This document shows, piece after piece, positions 9,780-19,841 of a DNA stretch of 45,044 bases (positions are counted from its first letter, which is position 1; each line of letters begins with the position of its first letter). This DNA comes from Bremia lactucae (Eukaryota > Oomycota > Peronosporomycetes > Peronosporales > Peronosporaceae), in contig NC_090615.1 in NCBI RefSeq assembly GCF_004359215.1, forward strand, positions 1,442,968 to 1,488,011, read 5' to 3'. The position numbers and the translations under genes were made by a program. Under the pieces are notes generated by a model. That model had not been told where the DNA came from, searched no databases, and saw nothing but the letters and a program-made list of their open reading frames with translations.

Positions 9780-10705
9780 TTGATGACATAAAGAAAGCCT
9801 ACGCAGAAGATAAGGACCTTCTGCGTTTAGTGGATCATATGATGAATCCATCCGATAAATATCTTAAAGATTTACCGGCTTTATATTGATCGTAATCCGA
9901 TCGATACACAATATACAACGGCCTATTTTATGACACAGCCGTTGCTGGCGACACTCCACGTGCCGTTGTCCCAACTCACAATGATTTGCGCTTACGCATC
10001 ATGTATGAGTGTCACGATGCACCAACAAGTTGACATCGTGGACGTGAGAAGACTTATCTCACAGTAAGTCGCGACTTTTATTGGCCCAGCCAGTATCAGT
10101 TTGTGCGCAAGTACATTCGTGCTTGCAAGGTATGTCAACAGGTGAAGCCTAGCTCTTCATCCGGTCCACCTCTCCAACCTCTACCACTTCCGGCAGAATG
10201 TTGGCAGTCCGTACCTCTGGACTTCGTCTTCGGATTTCCCGAAGACAATCACAAAAACAATGGAATCCTTGTTTTTGTTGACAGATTCAACAGGATGATA
10301 CATTTTGTTGCAGTGCCAGAGTCGACCACGGCTCCGGGCTGTGCCCGTGTCTTTATCAACACGGCATTCCAACTCTACGGTTTACTTCAAAAACTAGTCT
10401 CGGATAAAGATCCACGGTTCACGGCAGAGTTCTGGCAATCCGTGTTCCGATCTCTCGGAACACAGCTGACTATGTTAACTTATGATCATCCAGAGACAGA
10501 TGGTCAGACGAAACGCATAAATCGCGTCCTCGAAGAGATATTTCGAGGTTACGTCCAATCGTATCCGAATTGGAGCGAGTTTTTACCGATGGTCGAATTC
10601 GCCATCAATAATTATATGCATGCGTCTACAACGCATACACCGTTCTTCGTGAATGGTTTACGCCATCCACGCACACCCACCCAATTAGAGGGATCCTCTA
10701 GTTAA
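9780..10705 (+). pseudogene. Integrase, zinc and catalytic domains, element A
   Basis: The HHCC zinc region is partly visible (ECHDAPTS, then CKVCQQ near 10120). From 10103 to 10705 a 200-codon frame is uninterrupted: LDFVFGFPED carries the first catalytic Asp, SDKDPRFTAEFW the second, and [18 protein letters not shown] the Glu of the DDE triad. It ends at a TAA after LEGSSS, where other copies continue. All three acidic residues are kept although the element as a whole is dead. Confidence 0.85.
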
Positions 10706-11270
10706 AGGGGGGACTCGCACGAGCAAACCATTTCTGGCTCATGCTCATCACGCATCGAAGTTACCAACGACGCAAATGATGTCGATGTCGAAGCAATCGA
10801 CATCGAAGATGAGAAAGACCTCATGGCAGTACGCACAAAGCGCTTTAAAAAAAACAAAACAAATGAGTCAGCAGAGGAATTTCTATTGGCTCGAGAATCA
10901 GTAATCCGTTTCGTACACGAACGCAGTGGACCGTCAAAAACGGAACGCAGACAAACATGGAAGAGCAAATGTTCCTTCATTTAATATTAATGACCTAAGA
11001 CTACTCTCTACGGTAAACTTACCTAAGCGATTAGTCACTAATGTGGGTAGCAGTAATTTACTACCCAAGTTCATTGGGCCTTTCCGTGTACAGTATCGCA
11101 GAGGCAATGCGCACACAATAGAATTACCACGTAGGATGCGAATCTATCCTGCGTTTTATGCTGTTCGGCTCCGCCCGTATCATCAGTACGCGGTTTCTTC
11201 CAAGGACGGATCTGACCACCCTTTCAAGAATCTTTAAAAGATTCTTGTAGTCACGAACCAGATTCTCGTG
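10706..11270 (+). pseudogene. Integrase C-terminal domain, element A
   Basis: After a frameshift the frame at 10926-11237 reads RQKRNADKHGRANV, VNLPKRLVTNVGSSNLLPKF, IGPFRVQYRRGNAHTIELPR and RLRPYHQY. This is the usual GPF-x-V-L and GNAYTIELPRRMRTHP layout of gypsy integrase tails. The upstream link (KKTKQMSQQRNFYWLESESV) is present out of frame. Confidence 0.75.
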
Positions 11271-11276
11271 TTGAAT

Positions 11277-11850
11277 CTAAAGAGTCTCATGTCGGGTCCG
11301 AAGATCCTCGAAACCGCGATGAGCGGACGACAGCTCATCACGAAGAGCGTGATATTTCCGTTCGTAATCCAACATGGAGTACGTACACTTCGAACGGTCT
11401 TCTAACCGTTCGATATGGTGATCCTGCACCGTCTGCTCTAACGAGAGACGCTTACCGCGCTCGTGGTCAAGTCCCTCCTCTGAATCATGGAGGAAGTGAT
11501 CGATTTTGTCGATCTTCGACATTAGATCCGACACATGGGTCGGATCTAATTATTCCTCCTTTGCCACAATCATTGGTGGATTCTCACGGTGGTCTACGTT
11601 TCCTTGTGGAACGTATTTAAAATCACCGTGATATGAAGGGGCAGCGAACGAGTTATCTAATTCTCTAGCGCGGATATCCACCTTCACATGACAGCTGGGG
11701 GCCTCGTTCCCAGCTGCTTGTTGACGTTGAGGGCCTCGTCCGTCAGTATGACGAGACTCATCCGATGTTTCAGAAGGTCCATCGGAAATCATGCGCCCTT
11801 AGCGCTTCTAAATCAGCTGCAAAACGTCAATCGCATCTCGCGTATCAATA
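11277..11850 (-). pseudogene. aORF2, antisense coiled-coil frame, element A
   Basis: The minus frame reads IDVLQLI, a Gln/Ser-rich middle opposite the chromodomain, then SDLMSKIDKIDHFLHDSEEG, LDHERGKRLSLEQTVQ, HHIERLEDRSK, YERKYHALRDELSSAHRGFE and LRTRHETL. The last 85 residues are uninterrupted and have a heptad-like charged coiled-coil pattern. Stops lie only in the N-terminal part. Counterparts are at 41852-42480 (IV), 31726-32341 (III), 22214-22375 (B) and 27662-28036 (C). No known family is recognised. It runs opposite the pol linker, so it could be a shadow; the cross-family conservation argues against that. Confidence 0.5.
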
Positions 11851-11851
11851 G
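11605..11851 (+). pseudogene. Chromodomain, element A
   Basis: VERI-stop-NHRDMKGQRTSYLI, RGYPPSHDSWGPRSQLLVDV and EGLVRQYDETHP form a chromodomain: aromatic cage residues Y and W plus the SW-EP-like SWGP step. It is fused to integrase in chromoviruses and thought to guide integration to heterochromatin. One stop (TAA) sits where B has Ser and C has Leu, and another replaces the Trp of VRWRGY. Confidence 0.75.
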
Positions 11852-11943
11852 AGATGCGAGCCCTTCCCCAGGGCGAAGTAAGGGAACAGACATCCCTTTT
11901 TACTCGCTTCATGTTGTCAGCACAACATGGACAGGAATCACGC

Positions 11944-11974
11944 CTCGTGAGGCATGGAAGTCCTGCCTTACGAG
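11944..11974. other. Conserved hairpin between aORF1 and aORF2, element A
   Basis: ctcgtgaggc and gccttacgag pair over 9 of 10 positions around an 11-nt loop. Elements III and IV have cacgtgaggc/gcctcacgtg at the same place. The second pair is T-A here and A-T there, with both arms changed, so pairing is preserved. Confidence 0.55.
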
Positions 11975-12882
11975 ACAACCGATGCAGTTTAAATCTTGCA
12001 CCGGTTAAACTTCATTTTTGAAACCCTAACGCGAATCGCGTAAAGTCTTTGAAGCCAGGCTTCGCGTTAAATGTCTTTGACATTGCGAATAAACGCGTTT
12101 CAGGCTTGCATCAACGGACTTTACTCTCGCTTGTCGTTGCCACCATACCATCGATGCTTAAGAAAAGCAACGAGATAAAAATCTTCCTCAGCGCAGAAGT
12201 TCTTCGCGCTGGGATGATGGCCATGGAGCTTAGTCGCAATTAATGAGGGATATTCATTGTGAGAAGTAGTCTCTCCCGACAAGCTATTAATTAGCTGTTC
12301 GGGCAAAAGCCACGGCTTCTTTTCAGGGGCAAGACGAGTCATTTTATTATCTACAATCCCCTGAGTGGTACCCACTGAAGCAGAGGTACCAGAAGAACTT
12401 TTAATACGATGGCTTGCGCTATCGTCATCACCACGCAAATAAATATGTGCGGGTGACGGCACGGGAGACGGTGCTGGCGATGAGATATCATCCTCATCGT
12501 CTGACCCAAGTATGCTATAGCGAACGCTATCAGCACGATTGTAAGATTAAGCCTCCTCATTTAAAGGCTCATAGTCAGCCGCCTGACGACTATCAGACGA
12601 CTGTTCTGTTCTCCCCGAGTCGGTCATCTCGTCGGACTCGCATTCGTCGTCGACCTCCAAAGAGAGGTCGCATTCACGTGGTGAATCATCACGTGCACCC
12701 GCAACATCTATTGTTGCGGGAGAAAACGATACTACGGCAGACGGAACGTCTGCCGCAAGAGACAATAATGCGTCGCCCGCGTTTGCATAAACCGCAGCCG
12801 AAGTCGCCGCTCTATCCGCACACTGCATGGACTTGTTAACCATGCGATAGAATTTAAAATGATGGTTCTGACCAATTAACAT
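11966..12882 (-). pseudogene. aORF1, antisense ORF beside the 3' LTR, element A
   Basis: From the ATG at 12882 (MLIGQNHHFKFYRMV) the frame runs to 12121 with a single in-frame stop (TAA at about 12547, where III has CAA). The N-terminal half is Ala/Ser/acid-rich with a GSDDEDDISSPAPSP block. The C-terminal half is basic and helical: LAPEKKPWLLPEQLINSLSG, KLHGHHPSAKNFCAEEDFYL, AFLKHRWYGGN. Weaker matches continue to a GTAAGG at 11966-11971 that looks like a splice donor on this strand. It lies downstream of the pol stop, so no sense coding explains it. No homologous family is recognised; transcription from an antisense promoter in the LTR would suit its position. Confidence 0.6.
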
Positions 12883-12948
12883 CTTTTTTCTTAATTTAGT
12901 GGTCTTATACTGACCCCTCTATCCAATGACAGTCAGAGTGATTGTCGT

Positions 12949-12963
12949 TTAAGGGAGGAGTGA
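12949..12963 (+). promoter_or_regulatory. Polypurine tract, element A
   Basis: ttaagggaggagtga abuts the LTR-A start, matching the tract at 131-145 with one substitution. It marks the 3' end of element A's internal region. Confidence 0.7.
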
Positions 12964-13389
12964 TGCAATGGGGTATATCGTTACATGAATTATTAACACT
13001 TATAGGTTGTTAATTGTTATATATCTTAAAGGTAGATGATATTGGGAGAATATACTTCACGTAATAATACCCAGAAAGCTTATCCATTGGAAGATATAGT
13101 CCATTATATCTACTTGCTCCGTGGTCCAGTCAACGCTGGACGCGCGCATAGAGAGATACAGATTAGATAATATTTACATGTTTTGTATTAGTATACAAGT
13201 AGGTTAGTATCGGAAGTACTTAATTTTAGTTGGAACAGTTTTCTATTTATCCTTTTTAATGCAAATTTTAAAGAAAGTCCTACTCTCCACGTACCAGTGT
13301 ACGTGAAGTAACGCGAGGCATCACTCGCACTGAAGCAGTGCGAAGTGGGCTGGTACTGAAGCAGTACAAGTCAGTAGTGCCTCGTTACA
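12964..13389 (+). repeat. LTR-A, 3' LTR of element A
   Basis: It begins TGCAATGGGGTATATCG, a mutated TGTAACGGGG start, and ends GCCTCGTTACA. Near its 3' end are three hairpins: cacgtac-cagt-gtacgtg at about 13289-13306, cactg-aag-cagtg at 13328-13340 and tactg-aag-cagta at 13354-13366. The next base starts an RNase H fragment rather than host DNA. Confidence 0.8.
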
Positions 13390-13542
13390 GCGTTCCGTTG
13401 AGAATATCAAGCAAAGCTCGATGCAATCGCCAATCCTGACGATTTCGGAACAAGACAGACAATTCCATGTGGTCTGTGACGCCAGCGATCTTGCAATCAG
13501 CTATGCATTAATGCAATATGACACAGACGGTGCAGATTGCGT
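13390..13542 (+). pseudogene. RNase H fragment fused to LTR-A
   Basis: The sequence starts in mid-domain (gcgttccgttgagaatatc) and reads SMQSPILTISEQDRQFHVVC and CDASDLAISYALMQYDTDGA before the assembly gap. The matching junction LTR-A|RNase H occurs on the minus strand at 30145/30146. It has no start and no end of its own. Confidence 0.8.
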
Positions 13543-13847
13543 NNNNNNNNNNNNNNNNNNNNNNNNNNNNNNNNNNNNNNNNNNNNNNNNNNNNNNNNNN
13601 NNNNNNNNNNNNNNNNNNNNNNNNNNNNNNNNNNNNNNNNNNNNNNNNNNNNNNNNNNNNNNNNNNNNNNNNNNNNNNNNNNNNNNNNNNNNNNNNNNNN
13701 NNNNNNNNNNNNNNNNNNNNNNNNNNNNNNNNNNNNNNNNNNNNNNNNNNNNNNNNNNNNNNNNNNNNNNNNNNNNNNNNNNNNNNNNNNNNNNNNNNNN
13801 NNNNNNNNNNNNNNNNNNNNNNNNNNNNNNNNNNNNNNNNNNNNNNN
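13543..13847. other. Assembly gap (305 N)
   Basis: Undetermined bases. Open frames that appear to bridge it join a gypsy RNase H fragment to a LINE and are artefacts. The true distance may differ from 305. Confidence 1.
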
Positions 13848-14848
13848 TTTATGATATGCTCAGCGGCAGTCACACCCATTACACTACATCTCGTCAATTT
13901 GGATTCGCAGACCGGTATATTCAACTTATTACCCGGATGCACAAGGGGACTACAGCGACCTTTCTTGTCAATGGAGACCAGTCAACTCCCCTATCGGTCA
14001 CGTCTGGTATACGGCAGGGCTGTCCGCTCGCCCCACTTCGTTTTCTCGTTGTGGTCGAGTTGTTGGGCATTGCGGTACATTGATCTCCTGAACTATCGAA
14101 GATCCCGGTCCCGGAGAGTCGCACGGCGCGAAACACATTCTCGGCATTTGTGGATGACTCGACGATCTTTCTTGATCAAGCCCATCAGCTTGAACACCCT
14201 GGCGCTGGTAGCCCGCTTTGATGCCTTATCAGGTCTGCAAGTCCAGCCATCCAAGAGCCAGCTTATATTACTCAACTGGAAGTTCATGTTCGGGAGTGGA
14301 GGGGCATTTCGGTACTCTAACTCGATAATATGGTGCGGTACTTGGGTTATGAAATCGGTTTGGGCGACCTGCAGCATCGCAATTGGGCGCTTCGAATCCG
14401 GAAGCTTCAGCGGCGGCTGCTTACAGCTACTCGAGTGGCAACAAGTGTTAAAAATCGGGTATAGATTCTTAACTCTACCATTCTCCCGTCCATTTTTTTC
14501 CCGGCGGCAGTCTTTGAGATGCCGGAGTAGGCGAGGAAAGCAATTGACAATTTGTACAAACAATTTTTATGGGCTCATGCAACCTTGACGGAAGCCAGCC
14601 GGCATAAGACTAATCCGAAGTTATTTGACAACCCCGTACACCTGAAGCAGAGAGCGGACGGCATTCACGGTTTTATTATTGGGCACCTCCCGGAGCTGAT
14701 TGCTGTCTTGGTCGCGGAGAAAGAAAAGTTGGCTCAGCAATTGCGGCTCCACGGCGTCATGTTTGACTCTACCCTTGGCATCAGGCACATCGACATTCGA
14801 TACATTTCGGTCGTGAAAAGGTTAGAGATGGTCATGTGCTATTACTGA
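13848..14848 (+). pseudogene. LINE reverse transcriptase remnant
   Basis: TATFLVNGDQST and SVTSGIRQGCPLAPLRF are the classic non-LTR RT block (S-G-[IV]-R-Q-G-C-P-L-[AS]-P). After a frameshift FSAFVDDSTIFLDQAHQL supplies the F-[VA]-D-D catalytic box near 14140. Downstream DNLYKQFLWAHATLTEASRH resembles the thumb/connection segment with its F-L-W signature. At least three frames are used, so it is inactive. Confidence 0.8.
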
Positions 14849-15066
14849 GTTGCCCACTTCAATGTTGATTGAATCAACGCCACTACAAACGAGAAGAGGT
14901 TAAGATGTCTAGATGGCACGATATCCAGAGTATTTAGGTACATAGTAACATTTATTATGATAACGAGTCGCTTCGATTGGAAATGCAGACATTTGCAATG
15001 AAATTGCGCCGCACATATTGCAAGAATTAAATAAACAAGAGAGGCTTATTTAATTCTACGTTTTCC

Positions 15067-15824
15067 TTGGGTCGTAGCAGATACCATATCGAATGGGACT
15101 ATCCGGGCGTCAATCTTTCGCCTAGCGTTCAAGCTTCACAAACGTCAGCTGGCTGTCGCTTTACGACCTCTGATGCGGCGTTTCGACGATGTCCTGGGCT
15201 CGGATCCCTGGCAGCGGGCGGCCGCCCATCAACTACCGTCTCAGCTTTGGTATCATGCCAACGCCCTTACTGACTATCAGGTCTGGAAGTGTTATCGCAT
15301 CGCCACGACGCAATTAAGTCTCTATCATGTTGGTTGCCAGGCGGACAATAGAGCGTTAGCGCGTGTGTTGGGCAGAAAGAAAACATGGCTCATATCTTTT
15401 AGGATCGTCCCAAGGCTCGCGCGTGCTGGGGTGTGCTCATCAGTCACTAAATGGGCGAACGCGATGGCCAGAAGTTTCGCGCTCGTCGCTTACTCGCAAG
15501 TGTGAAGCGGCAGGCGCCATTTTACCAGCGGCGCAGCGGCACAGGCTCCAGCTCCGGCTAAAGGATGATGTGGAGGCAGGTGTAGCCGCTTGGAACCGCA
15601 TCTTATTCATCATGAGTAGCATTTGCCTTACTCACTTACGGGGGGAGCGGAATGACGCAGTCTTCCGCGGAACACAACTGACGGCCCAGGCCAGCGCCGC
15701 AAGGTTATGGAAGCTTGGGATCGGGCATCTCACCGCTTTGGCGAAACGAGAAGATCTCGGTTCTGACACGGGCTATTATGCATACCTGTATCGACCTCAT
15801 GACTTTTTCCGAGCCTGGAGATAG
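15067..15824 (+). pseudogene. LINE C-terminal region remnant
   Basis: Two overlapping frames (15173-15505 and 15363-15824) include MRRFDDVLGSDPWQRAAAHQ, LPSQLWYHANALTDYQVWKC and later a Cys-containing IMSSICLTHLRGERNDAVFR. A pattern such as W-x-x-C then H-x-x-x-x-x-x-N is usual for LINE C-termini. Assignment rests on its place directly after the RT. Confidence 0.45.
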
Positions 15825-15950
15825 GTCGATTTCAACAGGAAATTGCTACGGTCAGCTACCGACTCCGGAGTAATGGTCCTGGCTCAGAAGCTTTTAGACA
15901 TCTTGTACAAAATTTTATGTTAAATAGACATTCATGAACTGTCTCTCCCA

Positions 15951-16522
15951 TTACACTACTCTCATGTAGATAGTTAAAGTGTGTGGCTATAGCGATTTCC
16001 TAATGTAATTCAGGGGGTGTGATGGTGTACTAAAGTCCGAAAGGGGATCTAACGACGACTCAGGGAATAATTGTTAGTTTTGCGATATAACGGAATAATA
16101 AAAATGTTTAATGTTGTCATTTATTTTAATATGTAGTTTTAGTTAAATAAAACGAACAGAGGGAGGAAGGGTGTGAGGCTATCTATACCAAAGGAGGGAT
16201 GTGGCTATACCGGTTTTCCCTAAAATTACTGTCACATAAATGTTTCTTATAGTTGTAATTATTGTCGATCGACTGTGAAATTCAAATGGCCTGTCTAATG
16301 GGCTTATTCGCAAGTAAGGCAGGCAATACTCCAAGAAAGGAAGATGTGATTGTTTCTAGACGGATGCTTGAAATGAATTCTACTATATTTTTATGGAAAG
16401 AATAATAAAATTGCAGGGAGAAGGACCGTTTGGTGCTCAAAAACTTAAAAGGATGTATGGCTTGTAAATAAATGCTTCAATTTCTTAATAGACTTGACGT
16501 TCAAGCAATTATAGGCCGCCAC
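15951..16522. other. AT-rich spacer with a short repeated motif
   Basis: No coding frame is supported. A motif near gtgtggctatagcgatttcct (15977-15998) recurs as gatgtggctataccggttttc (16198-16218), each after a G-rich run. The ggggg-tgtgatg at about 16014 looks like a polypurine tract, but no LTR of the two families here follows it. Confidence 0.3.
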
Positions 16523-16634
16523 TGTAACAGGGTTTCCGTTACATATAAATTAATTCCTTTAAGAGGAATTATAATTATTATATCCTACAAGAGAAATATT
16601 AAAAAGTACAACATTATTAACTTTATTTATTTAA
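16523..16634 (+). repeat. LTR-B 5' part (element B, before MULE)
   Basis: TGTAACAGGGTTTCCGTTACAT... through ctttatttatttaa aligns with the first roughly 115 bp of the LTR-B at 23839 (shared ctatatcctatgagagg-type block). It continues at 18991. Confidence 0.75.
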
Positions 16635-16759
16635 GGGAGCTGATAATGAGCCTTCAGTTTCCGCTAATGGGCCTTCACCTCTCATGTATTAAACAACTGA
16701 TTGGATTTCGAGGCCTCCGATTGGTCAGGATTTGTAAGGTAATACTTCTTAGAACTAAA
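16635..16759 (+). repeat. MULE left terminal inverted repeat
   Basis: It starts gggagctgataatgagcc and ends cttagaactaaa. The reverse complement of 18868-18990 matches nearly throughout, with one diverged stretch in the middle. Long TIRs are typical of MULEs. Confidence 0.8.
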
Positions 16760-16900
16760 CTCCCTCCATCGCGAAATATGGTGCTGACCACAACGCACAC
16801 CCACCTTAACGTGCATACAGCCAATAGATTAATGAAGTAATTTGATGGAATGTATATGTTGTAAATAAAACATGGTTTTACACTTATTAAAGGTTGTCAT

Positions 16901-17305
16901 AATACCAGAATAACCAATCATATAGGCAATCTGATAACCACCGTGGTGTTGATTGGTTCCTAAATCAATCAACGCTCAATATATTTGAGCCTACTACCCT
17001 CTAGTGACTGGCGACGAATAAAGTTATTCGACGCTCCGCAGTCCACTAGGGCTTTAAGTGACAAGTCATTTGTCACTTTCAACTTCAAGGTGATGAGAGA
17101 GAACTCAACACCAAGGCAGACACACATAATGAAAGGGTGGCTACAGCAACGAAAGTAAGGATAAAAAAATAAACTTAAGGTGCTCCAGCAGAGGCAGGCC
17201 CACTACCACCCCGTCAGAGGATGGGCTCCAGACGGAATGAATGCTCAAAATAAAACACAGTCACACAGAACAAAGCTAGACACAATACCAGAATAACCAA
17301 TCATA
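16901..17305. repeat. 22-bp direct repeats flanking a captured segment
   Basis: aataccagaataaccaatca plus ta occurs at 16901-16922 and exactly again at 17284-17305. Between them lies the gypsy protease fragment and unassigned DNA. This is consistent with an insertion or repair event inside the MULE. Confidence 0.7.
16973..17135 (-). pseudogene. Captured gypsy protease fragment inside MULE
   Basis: On the minus strand it reads FSLITLKLKVTNDLSLKALV, then DCGASNNFIRRQSLEGSRLK and YIER, co-linear with the protease at 38930-39313. The active-site Asp is intact. It lies between the TIRs and antisense to the transposase, so it was carried by, or inserted into, the MULE. Confidence 0.8.
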
Positions 17306-17579
17306 CAAAAATAGCATAACAACGAGCTAATTCAAACACCAAAATCCATCCACATGAGCAGCTACAAATAACAACGACAAGCGTCAAGCAACCTTCCAGC
17401 GGTATAAGCACTGGACGCATCATTCGACCTTCGGCAGCTGTTTGCGCTGTAACGACGCGCGGCACCTAGAAGAACCACACACAGAAACGCCGCAAACCAT
17501 CAAACGGCAACAAAGCGTGAGTTCCGCAGGAAAGTCAGGCGAAACAAAAAAACACACAGTACTTCAGGCAAGTCGATGC

Positions 17580-18480
17580 TGAGCAGCAGCTCACCCACCT
17601 GTTCATCGTGTTCCCCTCTGCCAAGGAGATCGCCACCCGGGGTCTAGCGCTAGTCGGGTCTTCTTGATTTACGCCACCTACAAGACCAATCGGTTTAGAC
17701 TACCACTGCTGCACATTGTGGGCATCACTACGACCAACTAAAGCTACACTTATACGTACTATTTTATGCGCAACGAGACGGGAAAGGACTACCTCTGGGC
17801 GATGCAGAACCTGAGGCAGGTACTCGAAATGTTCAGCATCGCTACACCAAAAACGCTTGTTGTTGATCGCGAGCTCGCGTTAATGAACGCGCTTGAAGAC
17901 TGTCTCCCCTTTGCGAGGACCCTACTTTGTTGCTGGCATATCAATGCGACGGATTTTGGACTATGCCGAGGTGTTTAAGCAACTACAGCGCGCATGAAAC
18001 TTCCTGGTACAAGCCTAAACAACGGCAGAAGTATGACTGACAGCTGGTTTCGATCAGAGTTGGGTGTCAGCTCATGTCACGCGGTATCTGGAGGATATTT
18101 TGCTGGTATACAACCAGATGTTCGTGTCTTGCTACTTGCGTGATGTTCAACAATACGGGCATGTGACGACGTCTCGCGTCGTAAGCCCGCATGCGGCTGC
18201 CAAGAAGTGGGTGGATGTATCCACAGGTAAGCAGCACCACCACCAAAGGCTGAAATTGATCCTGTCAGATATGATGCTGTTGGATGTGATGCCATGTTGA
18301 GAGGCCTTCGTGAGCGGTATGCTAACGCTGACAGGCATCGGCAAATGATGCTATACGATTATGCTCTCGCTGCTCCAGATTCTGCCTTTCGTGATCCTGT
18401 GCTGGTATGGACGCGCGGGCGCCCAGCAGGCATTAGTCAACGCAATTTATCACGATTTGAGCATATAGCAATGGATTAAA
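17580..18480 (+). pseudogene. MULE transposase remnant
   Basis: Several frames join as LTHLFIVFPSAKEIA, YATYKTNRFRLPLLHIVGIT (first Asp of the DDE domain replaced by Tyr), LWAMQNLRQVLE, TLVVDRELALMNALEDCLPF (second Asp) and LLCCWHIN, the conserved C-x-W-H step. Further on QYGHVTTSRVVSPHAAAKKW corresponds to the SRVE-AH block, with the Glu lost. This order is that of the MULE/FAR1-type transposase domain. It is inactive. Confidence 0.8.
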
Positions 18481-18867
18481 TCCTCCGCAACGTCGACGAT
18501 GTGGAAAACAGGGTCACAACGGAAGGGCCTGTTTTCAAGCAGCGCAAGTACAAGCACAAAGAGCGCCTGACGAACCTCCAGCAGCGCCACAGAACAAAGC
18601 TATCGAGCCGTTCGATCCTGTATTTGATTTTGAGCATCCTACTCTTGATGTTTAATTGTTGATGTAGATGTCGATGATCCTTATCAAGGTATATGCATAC
18701 AGCATACTTTTATTTAAATGTCATCACCACGTAGTTAAGCTCCTAAGAACCACATTTTAAGTCTTCTTCAAATGCCTAGAACCTCTTGAAGCTGCCTTCG
18801 ACACGCTGAATCAAGCTCGTTGCAGCAGCTGAAATCTATTTATTAACAATCAAGGGCACCAAGAGAT

Positions 18868-18990
18868 TTAGTTCTAAGAAGTATAACCTTACAAACCCTG
18901 ACAAATTAGAGACCTCCAAATTTAATAACTTTTTAATACATGAGAGGTGAAGACCCATTTGCGGAAATCGAAGGCTCATTATCAGCTCCC
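18868..18990 (-). repeat. MULE right terminal inverted repeat
   Basis: It ends ggctcattatcagctccc at 18990, the reverse complement of the left end. It is 123 bp long against 125 on the left. Confidence 0.8.
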
Positions 18991-19374
18991 TAATTTTAAC
19001 TTAATCGGTACAATATTACCAAATTTGGTAACATTGACGCAATAAGGCATTGGTTAATTATAGTAAAAGTCAACCTCACCATTCGTCATAAGACATGATT
19101 GTGCGGTGCGCAAGTAGGAGCCATACCTAGTTAGTTATCAATATAAAAAATCACTAGTAGATGAAGATCGTTACGTAGGAACTTTATACATTATTACAGC
19201 TTTACTTGATCCCAATTCTAAATCCTTATAACTAACTTCTGGTAGCTAAGCCTAGTAATCTACCTGTAATCACCCTCGTCGTGTACATGAAGTAGTCGAG
19301 GTGGCCCACCTTCACTGTAATCAGTGTAGGATGACTAATACTGGTATCAGTACTAGCAAGAAGACCTTATTACA
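18991..19374 (+). repeat. LTR-B 3' part (element B, after MULE)
   Basis: It resumes the LTR-B alignment and ends ACCTTATTACA. It includes the paired hairpins cactg-taat-cagtg (19313-19326) and tactg-gtat-cagta (19339-19352). Confidence 0.75.
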
Positions 19375-19376
19375 CC

Positions 19377-19392
19377 TGGAAGCACTTCTTAG
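19377..19392 (+). promoter_or_regulatory. Putative primer-binding site, element B
   Basis: TGGAAGCACTTCTTAG starts 2 nt after the LTR end, as in element A. Confidence 0.5.
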
Positions 19393-19424
19393 TCCGTTCA
19401 ACGGCCTAGCACGTTCCTACCAAC

Positions 19425-19705
19425 ATGGACATGTTGGATGAAGAAGGAGGGAGTTTTCAAGCCCTTCAAGAAGGCTATCACGGCATACACTTGATCAAGT
19501 GTTTACTAAGACATTTAACTTATCAGTTACCTTATTCAAAAAGGTCCCTGGAACCTTCGGCCACAGTTTCTGGAAATTTATTCCCGCAGATTTTTGGAGA
19601 CTCATTCCTAAAAGTTTATTTGGGGAGTATCCTGCCCAACTGCCTCTAGCTGTAATTGCGCAACCACAGCAAGATCCTCGACGATCGACTATCCAGTTGA
19701 TCTAG
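19425..19705 (+). other. Leader with MDML uORF start, element B
   Basis: ATGGACATG opens MDMLDEEGGSFQALQEGYHG, which matches the uORFs at 6610 and 40490 only over the first 6-8 residues. The remaining frame has no gag similarity. A canonical gag is absent. Confidence 0.4.
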
Positions 19706-19789
19706 GACTTTCGCACTGTCTCTTATAGACATCCATTATTTTCTTGAATGTTACTTACCAAGCAAGCATCCTTGTTAGCATAATATAAC

Positions 19790-19841
19790 GTATTCGAGTG
19801 GTCGCATTTCGACGCTGCCTGTGCTTGTACACAGTCGTCGG
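19790..19841 (-). pseudogene. Inverted protease-RT linker fragment
   Basis: The plus-strand text (attcgagtggtcgcatttcg...) aligns with plus-strand 38705-38757, inside the linker of a minus-strand element. Here it lies in a plus-strand element, so the piece is inverted. It marks the point where gag-protease-RT were lost. Confidence 0.6.

Larger units (their letters stand above)
13848..15950 (+). mobile_element. Non-LTR retrotransposon (LINE) remnant
   Basis: The 5' part falls in the gap. It contains RT motifs and a C-terminal region in several frames and fades out by about 15950, without a clear poly-A tail. No protein motif is shared with the gypsy elements. The clade cannot be fixed from these fragments; L1/Tad-like RT style is likely. 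Confidence 0.7.
16635..18990 (+). mobile_element. Mutator-like transposon (MULE) nested in LTR-B
   Basis: About 124-bp terminal inverted repeats enclose a decayed MULE transposase and a captured gypsy protease fragment. The outer bases are GGGAGCTGATAATGAGCC. The 9-bp flanks tttatttaa and taattttaa match at 6 of 9 positions, compatible with a decayed Mutator-type 9-bp target duplication. Removing the element restores a continuous LTR-B of about 496 bp, close to the 484 bp of the copy at 23839. Confidence 0.8.

Noticed and set aside
13421..14588. Long open frames spanning the N run
   Set aside because: They are created by translating undetermined bases and join a gypsy fragment to a LINE.
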